A stretch of DNA of 64,000 nucleotides from CAYMAZ01 sp964388575 (GTDB lineage Bacteria > Bacteroidota > Bacteroidia > Bacteroidales > DTU049): contig CAYMAZ010000010.1 in the NCBI GenBank assembly GCA_964388575.1, positions 1 through 64,000 of the forward strand, given 5' to 3'. This document shows positions 17,678 through 25,774 of this stretch, piece after piece. The notes under the pieces are model-generated. The model did not search any database and was not told where the DNA came from. It saw nothing but the letters and a program-made list of their open reading frames with translations. The position numbers and the translations under genes are program-made. Numbering within the stretch: position 1 is the first letter of the stretch; every line of letters begins with the position of its first letter.

Positions 17678-18442
17678 TTATAAGGTTTCTGATTCCTCTT
17701 CTGCAGAATTCAACGTAAACCGCCAGCCACAATAATACGTTTCAGGATGCTGATCGGGCGGACAGGATATGCATTCGGTTTTGATACGTTTGTCAATTGC
17801 ACTTGCAAACGATGAGTATTCAATCATTCCTCCTGATTTGCAGGGGTAATCTTTAAGCCCTTTGCGTTTTCGGGCTACCTGAACACGGCATTCGTTCATG
17901 TAAAACTCAAAACTGTGTCCTGTTTGATTTGCAAAGGACTGCTTGTTTATAAATGCATATAATCTGAACTGCAATGCTGTTTTCAGTCCTTCAAGACCAG
18001 GCTGTTCTGGCATTCCAAGAAACATTTTTATTGATGCAGCCTCGAAGGGTGAAAAATTTGCCCAGGCAGAATCATTACACCTCTTGGCTTCGGTCATGCC
18101 CATTTTGTTCTCTATGGCCTGGAACCACACTCCGTCATTGGCCAGCCAGTTGACAGAAAGTGCTTCGCGAAGACCTTCCTGCTGTTCTTCGGGCATGTTC
18201 ATCAAAAAAACCGGCAGTTTATTTTCATCCATTTTGCCTCCGAAAAAAGCAGTTAGGCGTTTTAGCTGAATACCATAACTCTGCCTGTAGGCAATCTGCA
18301 TAATCTCATACGCCTTTTCGCGTCCATACTGATGAACGGCCTCTGCAAACCACATGGCATTGTGCATTGTTGTTCGATGAAACAGATCAAGAATGAACGC
18401 TGCTTTTTCAGCTGAAGAGAATTGTTGTATATTTTGTTTCAT
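17678..18442 (-). CDS. DUF6125-like protein (ATC-hydrolase-related)
   Basis: 254 aa, no signal peptide or membrane helix. It resembles the uncharacterised DUF6125 group related to L-2-amino-thiazoline-4-carboxylate hydrolase-like proteins. The N-terminal helical part has LFHRTTMHNAMWFAEAVHQY and VNWLANDGVWFQAIE. The C-terminal part has several cysteines (MNECRVQVARKR, YPCKSGG, TECISCPPDQ, YYCGW) that could bind metal. I am fairly sure of the general resemblance but not of any activity. Convergent with the ferritin gene; a -7 box lies upstream at 18465-18472. Confidence 0.55.
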   Translation of the reverse strand: MKQNIQQFSSAEKAAFILDLFHRTTMHNAMWFAEAVHQYGREKAYEIMQIAYRQSYGIQLKRLTAFFGGKMDENKLPVFLMNMPEEQQEGLREALSVNWLANDGVWFQAIENKMGMTEAKRCNDSAWANFSPFEAASIKMFLGMPEQPGLEGLKTALQFRLYAFINKQSFANQTGHSFEFYMNECRVQVARKRKGLKDYPCKSGGMIEYSSFASAIDKRIKTECISCPPDQHPETYYCGWRFTLNSAEEESETL

Positions 18443-18464
18443 ACATGTCCCAATAAAATTTTTT

Positions 18465-18472
18465 CAAAAATA
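18465..18472 (-). promoter_or_regulatory. Putative promoter -7 box for the DUF6125-like gene
   Basis: The minus strand reads TATTTTTG, 22 nt before the ATG at 18442. The 18473-18725 stretch beyond it shows no gene or clear structure. Confidence 0.45.
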
Positions 18473-18725
18473 TGCATCTTTACACTTTTATAGAACGAAT
18501 TTCTTTATGTTTATTGCATCAATGATAATACAGTTGATCAGAAATATAATTATTTTGATTCTTTGGCTCAAAGATTCCAAGACACGAAAAATTTAAAAAG
18601 TATTGGAGTTAAAGTTAAATGAACTCGATCAGAGAATGTGCAACTTCATAAATATCCCAGTTGTAAATATTCAACAACTCCTTTGTGCATGTAGCCATAT
18701 CGAAATAATATAGATAAGCAATCTT

Positions 18726-19352
18726 TTATTGCTTCTCATATTCTTCCTTCGTAATTTCTTTCACTGCCGCAAACTGCTCCATGTTGATGATGGCCTTTGA
18801 TTGCCAGACACCAGAAAGTTCTGCTATTGTTCCGGCTTTCATTTCTGTGCGTCCCATATTGACTGCAACAGTTTTTGATCCTTCAATGTCATTGCCTGCT
18901 TTGTCAACAGCTTTAAAATAAATAAACAAGTCCTTCACTGTGATGTCCCATTCATTTTTAAGGTCTTCCAGTATTGAAACTGTGAATTTCAGTGAAATAT
19001 TTCCTTTTGTGATTGAATTGACCGTGACCATATCAACATTATAAGCTTCATTACCAATGCTTTCAAATGGTAATGATTTTGCAGGAAGACCAGCTTTAAA
19101 CGCATCTTCTGTTTTCTGTTTCCATTCATCTTTTAACAGATCTATTTCCTTTGAAATTTTATAAGCTTTTTGCATATCCTTACATTCTTTAAGGTCCTGC
19201 TCCATTTTTTCAAGTTTTTCGGAGTAATGTTTCTCAATGGAAGGAATGGTGCCAAGAAATTCATTGTTAACAGTTTTCATCCCTCCGCCACAGGCAGAAA
19301 ATAAAACACCAAACAGACAAACAATTAAAATTGAATTAATACTTTTTTTCAT
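18726..19352 (-). CDS. Lipoprotein of unknown function
   Basis: 208 aa. The lipobox LFSAC (Cys21) is followed by GGGMKT, a typical Bacteroidota surface-export-like tether. Residues about 38-85 are strongly charged and look like a coiled coil (EKHYSEKLEKMEQDLKECKD). The rest (about 95-200) looks like a beta domain. I do not recognise the family. The gene is divergent from the DEAD-box helicase and has an unusual structured leader (19382-19435). Confidence 0.7.
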   Translation of the reverse strand: MKKSINSILIVCLFGVLFSACGGGMKTVNNEFLGTIPSIEKHYSEKLEKMEQDLKECKDMQKAYKISKEIDLLKDEWKQKTEDAFKAGLPAKSLPFESIGNEAYNVDMVTVNSITKGNISLKFTVSILEDLKNEWDITVKDLFIYFKAVDKAGNDIEGSKTVAVNMGRTEMKAGTIAELSGVWQSKAIINMEQFAAVKEITKEEYEKQ

Positions 19353-19381
19353 ATGTCATTAATTTAAATTTTCCCTACAAT

Positions 19382-19435
19382 ATGGCTTTCGGGTTTGCCC
19401 CCACTTTTGACCGTGTGGGTAACGGGAAAGTCAAA
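19382..19435 (-). promoter_or_regulatory. Structured leader upstream of the lipoprotein gene
   Basis: GC-rich island in an AT-rich intergenic region, immediately downstream of a -7 box. Read on the minus strand, TTTGAC (19435-19430) can pair with GTCAAA (19411-19406), and CCCAC (19419-19415) with GTGGG (19404-19400). The two stems interleave, so they are either a tight pseudoknot or mutually exclusive. A further GGGGGCAAACCCGAAAGCC block follows. No known riboswitch class fits that I can recognise. Confidence 0.45.
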
Positions 19436-19439
19436 GATG

Positions 19440-19447
19440 CAAAAATA
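19440..19447 (-). promoter_or_regulatory. Putative lipoprotein promoter -7 box
   Basis: The minus strand reads TATTTTTG. It predicts a leader of about 80 nt that includes the structured block at 19382-19435. Confidence 0.5.
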
Positions 19448-19570
19448 AAATAATCCGGACTTCCTATACACTCACACTGAAGTTTAACAGATTTTTATGA
19501 TTTATTTTTGTTCAAATTAAAATATTTAGCCAAATTTCACCCATTCAGGCATTTACTTAAATAATATGAT

Positions 19571-19578
19571 TACCTTTG
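19571..19578 (+). promoter_or_regulatory. Helicase promoter -7 box
   Basis: TACCTTTG matches TAnnTTTG and predicts an about 70-nt leader. The leader holds a small hairpin, TGCAC-TATTTC-GTGCA. Leaders on DEAD-box helicase genes are often temperature-responsive; nothing here proves that. Confidence 0.5.
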
Positions 19579-19654
19579 CAAAACTTTTCAAAAAAGATTA
19601 ATTTTTATATTTATTTATTTACAGTGCACTATTTCGTGCAATTCACACAGACAC

Positions 19655-21481
19655 ATGATTACATTTGAACAAACAGGAATTCGCAAGGAATTACTGAAAG
19701 CAATTTCTGACCTTGGTTTTGAGATTCCCATGCCAGTGCAGGAACAGGTTATTCCTGCAATTTTAACAACAGATAATGATATTGTCGGACTTTCACAGAC
19801 AGGTTCCGGAAAAACGGCAGCATATGGTCTGCCGGTTCTGAACTTTACAGATGACCAACTTCGGAGCCCGCAGGTTCTTGTCCTATGTCCAACAAGAGAA
19901 TTATGTCTTCAGATTTCAAGGGATTTTGTTAATTATTCTAAATATCTGCCCTCCATTTCCACAACAGCAGTGTACGGAGGAGCCAGCATCGAACAGCAAA
20001 TCAGGGAACTGAAAGACGGCGCACAAATCATTGTTGCCACTCCCGGACGTATGAACGACCTGATCAGAAGAAAAAGAGTTACTCTCAAACATATCAAAAC
20101 ACTTATACTTGATGAAGCTGATGAGATGCTCAATATGGGTTTTCAGGAAGAACTGAACAGCATCATTGAGACACTGCCTGAAGAAAGACGAACTTTGCTG
20201 TTTTCAGCCACAATGCCTTCTGAGGTTATGAAAATTGCTTCAACTTACATGAAAAATGTGAAAGAGATCATCATCGGAAGCAAAAATGCAGGAGCCGACT
20301 CAGTTCGTCATCATTATTATGTTGTTCAGGCTTCAGACCGATATCTGGCATTGAAACGAATTGTCGATTATTACCCATCAATTTACGGCATTATTTTCTG
20401 CCGTACCCGAAGTGAAACAAAAGAAATTGCTGAAAAACTCATGAAAGACGGGTATAATGCTGATGCTTTGCACGGTGATTTATCACAATCCCAACGTGAA
20501 TATGCAATGCACAGATTCAGATTGAGAAATCTGCAAATGCTGGTTGCAACAGATGTGGCAGCACGCGGTCTTGATGTGGAAGACCTGACACACGTAATCA
20601 ACTATAATCTCCCTGATGATGAAGAAGTGTATATCCATCGCAGCGGAAGAACGGGCAGAGCAGGTAAAAAAGGAATCTCAGTTTCCATTTGCAATACACG
20701 TGAAAAATCCCGTATAGAAAGGATCAGCAAAATGCTCAAAAAAGAGTTCGAATATAAAAGTGTACCAAAAGGTGAGGAAATTTGCGAAAAACAACTGTTC
20801 AGTCTGATCAACAGAATGGAAAACATTGAAATTAATCAGGAACAAATTGTTGACTTTATGCCTGTCATTTTTAAAAAACTTGAATGGATGAGTCGCGAGG
20901 ACATGATCACACGGTTTGTTTCCCTGGAATTTAACCGGTTCCTGAATTATTACAAAGATGCCCAAGACATCAATGCAAATCTGAGCAGGGAAAGGAAAAA
21001 GTTTGACCGACCCGAAAAAAGTGAGAACAGTAACATGGAGCTGTTCCGGATCAACCTTGGACGCATGGACAAGCTGAATCCACAAAAACTCATCGGACTG
21101 GTCAACGATTCAACACATACACGGAATATTCTCATCGGCAGAGTAACACTGAACAACACATACTCTACTTTTGAAGCTGAAAAAGGGGCAAGTGCCCTGA
21201 TCCTTAAATCGTTCAGCAATGTGGTTTATGAAGGCCGGAAAGTGACAGTTGGTATTAGCGAAGATCGAGGTGACACCCGTCGCGAACGTAGCGGAAGAAA
21301 TAATGGAATGGGACAGAAGTTCCGAAGCGATAAAAAAACAGGCAATCAGAATCCAAAAGAAAGAAGGAAGAGCAAAGAAAGCATGCATTTTGACCTGACA
21401 GAAACCAAATCAGGAAGCTCTTCATCTAAAAAATTTGTTGATACGGGATTCAGGGCAAAAAAAAAGAACAAGAGAAAATAA
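19655..21481 (+). CDS. DEAD-box ATP-dependent RNA helicase with DbpA-type RNA-binding domain
   Basis: 608 aa. Helicase motifs in order: PMPVQEQVIP (Q motif), SQTGSGKTAA (I), PTRELC (Ia), TPGRM (Ib), DEAD (II), SAT (III), ATDVAARGLD (V), HRSGRTGRAG (VI). After the two RecA-like domains (to about residue 370), a helical linker leads to a DbpA-like RNA-binding domain (about 465-545, LFRINLGRMDKLNPQKLIGL). A Lys/Arg/Ser-rich disordered tail follows. This is the DeaD/CsdA architecture, acting in ribosome assembly and RNA turnover, often at low temperature. Monocistronic, closed by the terminator at 21505. Confidence 0.92.
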   Translation: MITFEQTGIRKELLKAISDLGFEIPMPVQEQVIPAILTTDNDIVGLSQTGSGKTAAYGLPVLNFTDDQLRSPQVLVLCPTRELCLQISRDFVNYSKYLPSISTTAVYGGASIEQQIRELKDGAQIIVATPGRMNDLIRRKRVTLKHIKTLILDEADEMLNMGFQEELNSIIETLPEERRTLLFSATMPSEVMKIASTYMKNVKEIIIGSKNAGADSVRHHYYVVQASDRYLALKRIVDYYPSIYGIIFCRTRSETKEIAEKLMKDGYNADALHGDLSQSQREYAMHRFRLRNLQMLVATDVAARGLDVEDLTHVINYNLPDDEEVYIHRSGRTGRAGKKGISVSICNTREKSRIERISKMLKKEFEYKSVPKGEEICEKQLFSLINRMENIEINQEQIVDFMPVIFKKLEWMSREDMITRFVSLEFNRFLNYYKDAQDINANLSRERKKFDRPEKSENSNMELFRINLGRMDKLNPQKLIGLVNDSTHTRNILIGRVTLNNTYSTFEAEKGASALILKSFSNVVYEGRKVTVGISEDRGDTRRERSGRNNGMGQKFRSDKKTGNQNPKERRKSKESMHFDLTETKSGSSSSKKFVDTGFRAKKKNKRK

Positions 21482-21504
21482 CAACCTTTTAATTGTTAAA
21501 AAAA

Positions 21505-21536
21505 AACACCCTGAAATTCATCAGGGTGTTTTTTTT
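21505..21536. terminator. Bidirectional intrinsic terminator
   Basis: A 10-bp perfect stem (AACACCCTGA 21505-21514, TCAGGGTGTT 21521-21530) with a 6-nt loop is flanked by an A-run before and a T-run after. It can stop both the helicase (+) and the converging T9SS-protein gene (-). Confidence 0.9.
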
Positions 21537-21551
21537 AACTTGTAATAAGAA

Positions 21552-22646
21552 TTATTTTGAAACAATCAATTTTTTCGAAACAATCCCCTGTGGTGTGTGA
21601 ATTTCAACAATATAAATACCCGACTGATATTTTTCAAGTGAAATTTCAGATCCTGAATAAAATACATCAACTAGTGCTCCTGTCATATGTAAAATTTTCA
21701 TCATTGAGTAATCTATGCCCCTGTCAATAAAAAGCTTTTCATTTGCCGGATTTGGATAAAACAGAATGGCTTCTGAAAACTCTTCAATGCTCATATGTTC
21801 ATAAACATTTATATAGCTCATATAAGTTACAACAGAACTTTTCGTATCACAATTGATTGTAACAGCAGCAACATAATTTCCATAATTACCCGGCGGAAGC
21901 ATATAGACAACATCAAGCATAAATGTTGTTCCTGATCCCACAAAAACCCAGGTGATTGTCACTGTATTATTGCCGTTGAATACAACCTGGCTAATATAAA
22001 AGCTATCGGGAACAAAACCCAGGCAAGTGTCAACAGTAGTCTGAAGTGTATCAAAGAACACAAATGAAGAATCCCATGGTTCAAGAATATATGTTCCAAG
22101 TGAAGCTGAACAATTGGAATCAGTCACTGTTACACTGTAAAACCCTGATGAAAGGTTATAGATATCTTCAGTTGTTGCTCCGATGTTCCACATGTAACTT
22201 ACCGGTGGCGTGGCATTTGACACACTTATATCGATTCCTCCGTCAGTTCCATTCGGAACAGTAACATGGAAGGTTTGTGCCGAAATTACAATCGGGCATG
22301 GACTTCCTCCGATGACTAAAGAATCGCAGTAAGTGTTCATACATCCGAGATTCGTTTCAATGAAGAGACAAATCATATAACCTCCCTGTGGTAAAATGTT
22401 TGGACTCAAGGTAAAATTCTGCAAATTATAGGTGAATGTCACACCCATTCCTGTTATTGTCCAAACCCAGTCTATCACATATTCTGTCACAGTATCTGAA
22501 ACAGTTGCATATCCATTGAAATTTATTCCTACCGGATTTTGATCAATCTGAAATCCCGGGAAACAATTTTGCTGGGCCGAAAGATTACTATGAACGACTG
22601 TGAGAAAAATAATGCCTAAAAAGGCTTTTGTAAGTCTTGTTTTCAT
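21552..22646 (-). CDS. T9SS-secreted SprB-repeat-like protein, ECF cluster target
   Basis: 364 aa from the ATG at 22646 (MKTRLTKAFLGIIFLTVVHS), with a signal peptide ending NLSAQ. Several Ig/PKD-like beta domains follow. One short segment (YMWNIGATTEDIYNLSSGFY, then SVTVTDSNC) matches the SprB repeat found in gliding adhesins. The last about 75 residues (AILFYPNPANEKLFI, KYQSGIYIVEI) are a type IX sorting domain. It follows the membrane/barrel gene by 65 nt, and that gap contains a copy of the promoter found before the ECF sigma gene. I infer that it is the secreted output of this regulatory cluster. The frame to 22682 adds 12 residues ahead of the signal peptide and is unlikely. Confidence 0.8.
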   Translation of the reverse strand: MKTRLTKAFLGIIFLTVVHSNLSAQQNCFPGFQIDQNPVGINFNGYATVSDTVTEYVIDWVWTITGMGVTFTYNLQNFTLSPNILPQGGYMICLFIETNLGCMNTYCDSLVIGGSPCPIVISAQTFHVTVPNGTDGGIDISVSNATPPVSYMWNIGATTEDIYNLSSGFYSVTVTDSNCSASLGTYILEPWDSSFVFFDTLQTTVDTCLGFVPDSFYISQVVFNGNNTVTITWVFVGSGTTFMLDVVYMLPPGNYGNYVAAVTINCDTKSSVVTYMSYINVYEHMSIEEFSEAILFYPNPANEKLFIDRGIDYSMMKILHMTGALVDVFYSGSEISLEKYQSGIYIVEIHTPQGIVSKKLIVSK

Positions 22647-22676
22647 ATTTATTTGATTAATTGGTTTCTGAATTAA

Positions 22677-22703
22677 TAACACAAGAGTTTTGATTTGGTT
22701 GCC
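22677..22703 (-). promoter_or_regulatory. ECF-type promoter, copy A (secreted-protein gene)
   Basis: The minus strand reads GGCAACC (22703-22697), then 14 nt, then GTGTTA (22682-22677), 30 nt before the ATG at 22646. The same two boxes with identical spacing and a shared TCAAAACTCT in the spacer stand before the sigma gene at 24826-24852. The AACC -35 core and this spacing are typical of ECF sigma promoters. Confidence 0.75.
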
Positions 22704-22711
22704 TGATGTTT

Positions 22712-24217
22712 TTAAAAATAAAATCTGAGTCCGGCTGATACTCCGAACCTGTGGAACTGAATATCAGTATTTTGTTCCTGAATGTTCATTTTATTCAGCT
22801 GATAAATAAAAAATGGCTTCAGTTCAATCAGGGTTCGTTCATTTATAAAATATCCTGCTGAAAGCGTTCCGACAGCAGAAATTGTAAAATAATTTTCCGG
22901 AAAAACAGATTGCAATGTACGAAAAGGATAAGCTGATTGCTCACTATGTAATACATATCCGTGATTTGCTTTTATTATTCCCAACGAGATACCTCCCAGA
23001 AGCGTAAGCTGAAACCGGCCTGCTGTAAATGTTTTCCCCAATAACAAAGGAACAGAAATCTGCTGAAAGTGAGTTGTCCAGTTGACATTTTTCATTGTAT
23101 CAGACTGATTTACGTAATTGGTGTCAAATACATGGACGACTGTGGTATCTACCGACCAATTCCATAGTGAATCAACAAAATGAACGATACTGTCAGCAAT
23201 GTAATAATAGTGCCAGTAACCCGCAGAGTCAATGCTCTCAATGCTTCCTGAAAAAATGTATTGAATATCTGTATGGGGATGATAAATAAGTTTTTCAGCA
23301 TAAAAATCCTGACTAAAGGAAGAAAAGCCAATGCCTGAAACCATTGTGATTTGATCGTTCTCTATACGGAACTCTGCGCTGATCTCCGAACCATTCAATA
23401 TTTTTGAACGGGCATACGCAGCATTATTATAAAAGGATGTTGGATTGATTATTCTGTGAACACCGGCATACAATCCTGCAGATGTTGTCCAGTTGTTTCC
23501 GGTGATTGTTGAATGTGAATATTTATGTGTGAGTTCAGTCACGGGAGTTGAATAGGTGCGTGGAATCATAAACATATTGGAATTTTCATGAGGATCAGAC
23601 TGAATATACATCTCTGAGATCTCTTCACGTTGTGTTAAAAGTTCATAAGAAAAACGGGTTTCATTTTGCGAAATGCTGAGGCGTGAATCCACTGGACTTT
23701 TATCTAATACTTGCGAGTCCTGCATAGAATTCTCAGAAAGAAAATTTAAATTATTATGTATCTCCTGAAGCTGTTGCGTTGTAAAACCTGGACTGGTTAT
23801 TGTGAAATTCTCATTTTGCGTTGCTTCCGGCTCACTGTTGTTGTGTAATGAGGGAGATAATTCAATTTTATTGTTGCATTGAATGTTTTGCTGATTGTTT
23901 TGATTATCAATAATATTTGGTGTGTTTACTATGGAAAACTCTTCAAATCCGGAACGTTGAATTTCTGTGTTTGCATCCTTCAGTGAGTTATTTGATTCCG
24001 GAAAGAATTTTATGACGAACCCTCCAATAATCAAAAGAATTGATGCAGCAATCATCAGATACTTTCCGGAAGAAAGTATTCTTTTCATCCTGAATTTCCA
24101 GAAATTTACCCACTTAATTCTCCTTTGTATTTGAGCAAAAGACTGAGGCGGAGGGCTTGCTTCCCATTGACCAATTTTGCCGGAAACAATTTTGTCAATA
24201 TCTTCAAGTCGTTTCAT
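22712..24217 (-). CDS. Anti-sigma-like inner-membrane segment joined to outer-membrane beta-barrel
   Basis: 501 aa from the ATG at 24217 (MKRLEDIDKIVSGKIG). Residues 1-52 are cytoplasmic-like with a PPPQSFAQIQRRI motif resembling N-termini of Bacteroidota anti-sigma-type proteins. Residues 53-71 (YLMIAASILLIIGGFVIKF) are one membrane helix. About 72-240 is a Asn/Gln/Ser-rich, low-complexity linker. About 245-501 is beta-barrel-like (TAGRFQLTLLGGISLGI, LSAGYFINERTLIELKPFFI) and ends in Phe, as outer-membrane barrels do. It overlaps the ECF sigma gene by 14 nt, so the two are coupled. I infer that it holds the sigma factor and links it to the outer membrane. The longer frame to 24250 is unlikely. 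Confidence 0.75.
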   Translation of the reverse strand: MKRLEDIDKIVSGKIGQWEASPPPQSFAQIQRRIKWVNFWKFRMKRILSSGKYLMIAASILLIIGGFVIKFFPESNNSLKDANTEIQRSGFEEFSIVNTPNIIDNQNNQQNIQCNNKIELSPSLHNNSEPEATQNENFTITSPGFTTQQLQEIHNNLNFLSENSMQDSQVLDKSPVDSRLSISQNETRFSYELLTQREEISEMYIQSDPHENSNMFMIPRTYSTPVTELTHKYSHSTITGNNWTTSAGLYAGVHRIINPTSFYNNAAYARSKILNGSEISAEFRIENDQITMVSGIGFSSFSQDFYAEKLIYHPHTDIQYIFSGSIESIDSAGYWHYYYIADSIVHFVDSLWNWSVDTTVVHVFDTNYVNQSDTMKNVNWTTHFQQISVPLLLGKTFTAGRFQLTLLGGISLGIIKANHGYVLHSEQSAYPFRTLQSVFPENYFTISAVGTLSAGYFINERTLIELKPFFIYQLNKMNIQEQNTDIQFHRFGVSAGLRFYF

Positions 24218-24815
24218 ATTTTCTAATATTATTGTTCGTTTTGTGACCATTCTGTGAAATTTTCATATTCATTGCAGCAACGATGGTTTTTCGGGCTTTC
24301 ATCAACTGTGTTTTGCTTGTGCTGACGGATATCTGCAAAATTTCTGCAATTTCTGCATGAGTGTATTCTTCAAACGCATACATGTTAAACACGGTTCTGT
24401 ATCCATCCGGAAGATTACAAATTATCTGACGGATTTCTTCGGGGTGGATATGCTCAAACACATCAATCAAAGACATTTCATCAGTCTGAATATCTTCAAA
24501 TTCATATCCGGCATGCAGGTCAAGAAATTCTCCCGGTTTCTTCGAATCCCTTAAATAATTCAGACAGGTATTTGACATAATTCGTTTCATCCAGAAAAAC
24601 AATGAATGAGCTCCTCTTTGTTCAAATTTGTTCATGTTTTTGAAAATTTTTACAAACCCATCCTGAAATGCTTCTTCAGCGTCCATTGTGTTTTTCAGAT
24701 ATCTGAGACATACTCCGAACAGCTGACCTCCGTATTTATTATACAGAGATTGCTGGGCTTTTCGGCTTCCCTTCAGGCAGCCTTTCAAAAGCTCATCGTC
24801 AGTTTCAAATACCAT
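24204..24815 (-). CDS. ECF RNA polymerase sigma factor
   Basis: 203 aa sigma-70 family protein with only regions 2 and 4. Region 2: LYNKYGGQLFGVCLRYLKNT, then DAEEAFQDGFVKIFKNM. Region 4: ICNLPDGYRTVFNMYAFEEY, then THAEIAEILQISVSTSKTQL, the helix-turn-helix that reads -35. The N-terminus begins at the ATG at 24815, only 10 nt after the GTGTTA of the promoter at 24826, so the message may be nearly leaderless. The downstream overlapping gene is the presumed regulator. Autoregulation is inferred from the two matching promoters. Confidence 0.93.
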   Translation of the reverse strand: MVFETDDELLKGCLKGSRKAQQSLYNKYGGQLFGVCLRYLKNTMDAEEAFQDGFVKIFKNMNKFEQRGAHSLFFWMKRIMSNTCLNYLRDSKKPGEFLDLHAGYEFEDIQTDEMSLIDVFEHIHPEEIRQIICNLPDGYRTVFNMYAFEEYTHAEIAEILQISVSTSKTQLMKARKTIVAAMNMKISQNGHKTNNNIRKYETT

Positions 24816-24825
24816 GATATTTTAT

Positions 24826-24852
24826 TAACACAGAGTTTTGACTATGGTTGCC
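24826..24852 (-). promoter_or_regulatory. ECF-type promoter, copy B (sigma gene)
   Basis: The minus strand reads GGCAACC (24852-24846), 14 nt, then GTGTTA (24831-24826). With copy A it shares TCAGGCAACC at the left, TCAAAACTCT in the spacer, and GTGTTA. One insertion and one deletion cancel so that box spacing stays at 14 nt. Confidence 0.75.
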
Positions 24853-24859
24853 TGAAAAA

Positions 24860-25177
24860 GGTTATTGAACACTTAATATTTTTACTATTTATTTTAAGAT
24901 TTTCAGCGATGATGAACATCATGATCTTCAGCCAGACGCGACCAGGTAACGATATATGCAAGTTCACACTCAAATTTCTGTTTTGTCATGAAATTTGCAA
25001 GCTTAAGGCAAATTTACATGCCAAAACTTTGCATTTTAAGTCTTTTGTTTTACCAATATTTTGTCCCTCGGGGACATGAGAACATTAAAACTTTCTGTAA
25101 TCTCCTGCTCTCTACTCAAACTCCAAACTGATTTGCCCTGTTAAGGGCAATATATCGGTAAAACCAGGCTGAAAGAA
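24860..25177. other. Intergenic region without a gene
   Basis: AT-rich stretch between the ECF promoter and the NUDIX gene. An open frame runs through part of it on the plus strand, but it also runs antisense through the sigma gene and has no protein-like features. A small hairpin, TTGCCCT-GTTA-AGGGCAA (25133-25150), lies 27 nt after the NUDIX stop. It could be a weak terminator but lacks a T-run. Confidence 0.5.
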
Positions 25178-25555
25178 TCAAAGCTGCATCACAACGGGAA
25201 CGTCGGCAGGAGCCCAGTCGGGATTCATCAGCTCACTCCTGTCAAGCAATTGATATTGTTTATGTTCCTTCAGGAGAATATTTCCTGAAACATATTTAGC
25301 CAGAAACGGAACCAGTCGTATGGTGAACGTTTCATAATTGTGCACATTTGGTTGGAGTGTGCCGGTGATTTCAATTTCAATTCCCAGTTCTTCGCGGATT
25401 TCTCGGATGATGCACTGCTCTTCTGTTTCGCCGGGTTCGAGTTTTCCGCCGGGGAATTCCCAACGCAGTGGCTGGTTCATTGAGCGGCTACGCTGAACGG
25501 CAAGGATCTTTTCGCCGAAAAAAATGATTGCACAGGTGACTGTTGTAGCTTCCAT
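25178..25555 (-). CDS. NUDIX hydrolase, MutT-like (8-oxo-dGTP diphosphatase candidate)
   Basis: 125 aa from the ATG at 25555 (MEATTVTCAIIF). The Nudix box is complete: GGKLEPGETEEQC, then IIREIREELGIEIE. The order VTCAIIFFGEKILAVQRSRS, PLRWEFPGGKLE is that of MutT, which removes oxidised guanine nucleotides from the pool, although small Nudix enzymes vary in substrate. A frame extending to 25624 adds a hydrophobic leader with no family support and passes the -7 box at 25577-25584. Confidence 0.85.
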   Translation of the reverse strand: MEATTVTCAIIFFGEKILAVQRSRSMNQPLRWEFPGGKLEPGETEEQCIIREIREELGIEIEITGTLQPNVHNYETFTIRLVPFLAKYVSGNILLKEHKQYQLLDRSELMNPDWAPADVPVVMQL

Positions 25556-25576
25556 ATGAATATTAGATCGCAGGGG

Positions 25577-25584
25577 CAAAATTA
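25577..25584 (-). promoter_or_regulatory. Putative NUDIX gene promoter -7 box
   Basis: The minus strand reads TAATTTTG, 21 nt before the chosen ATG at 25555. Confidence 0.5.
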
Positions 25585-25695
25585 AGAAAATGATGGAAGA
25601 AGTCTCTTTTTTTGTGGCTGTCACTTATTCATTCTGTGTTATTCATTTCGAAAAGTGATCAAGTGGTCCAGTCACTGGAATTTGTCCCATGGCCT

Positions 25696-25774
25696 TATGT
25701 TTGCAAAATAAAAAAGCTTCTGTATATTTAGAAAATAAACTCCACAATTATAAACTAAATAAAATCAGAAGCTT
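25696..25774 (+). mobile_element. IS110-type left region: promoter and start-codon hairpin
   Basis: TATGTTTG (25696-25703) is a -7 box pointing into the transposase remnant. A perfect 9-nt inverted repeat (AAGCTTCTG 25714-25722, CAGAAGCTT 25766-25774) ends exactly at the ATG, so the start would be at the base of a hairpin. In IS110 elements the non-coding part beside the transposase encodes the bridge RNA; whether this short leader held one cannot be told. The element end is not identifiable. Confidence 0.5.

Noticed and set aside
19382..19435. Cyclic-di-GMP-I (GEMM) or TPP riboswitch before the lipoprotein gene
   Set aside because: GGGCAAACC and CGAAAG recall GEMM, but the GACGCAAAGCC half and the second stem are missing. 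The TPP CTGAGA element is also absent.
24606..25079. 157-codon open frame on the plus strand
   Set aside because: It runs antisense through the sigma-factor gene and its promoter, and has no protein-like signature.
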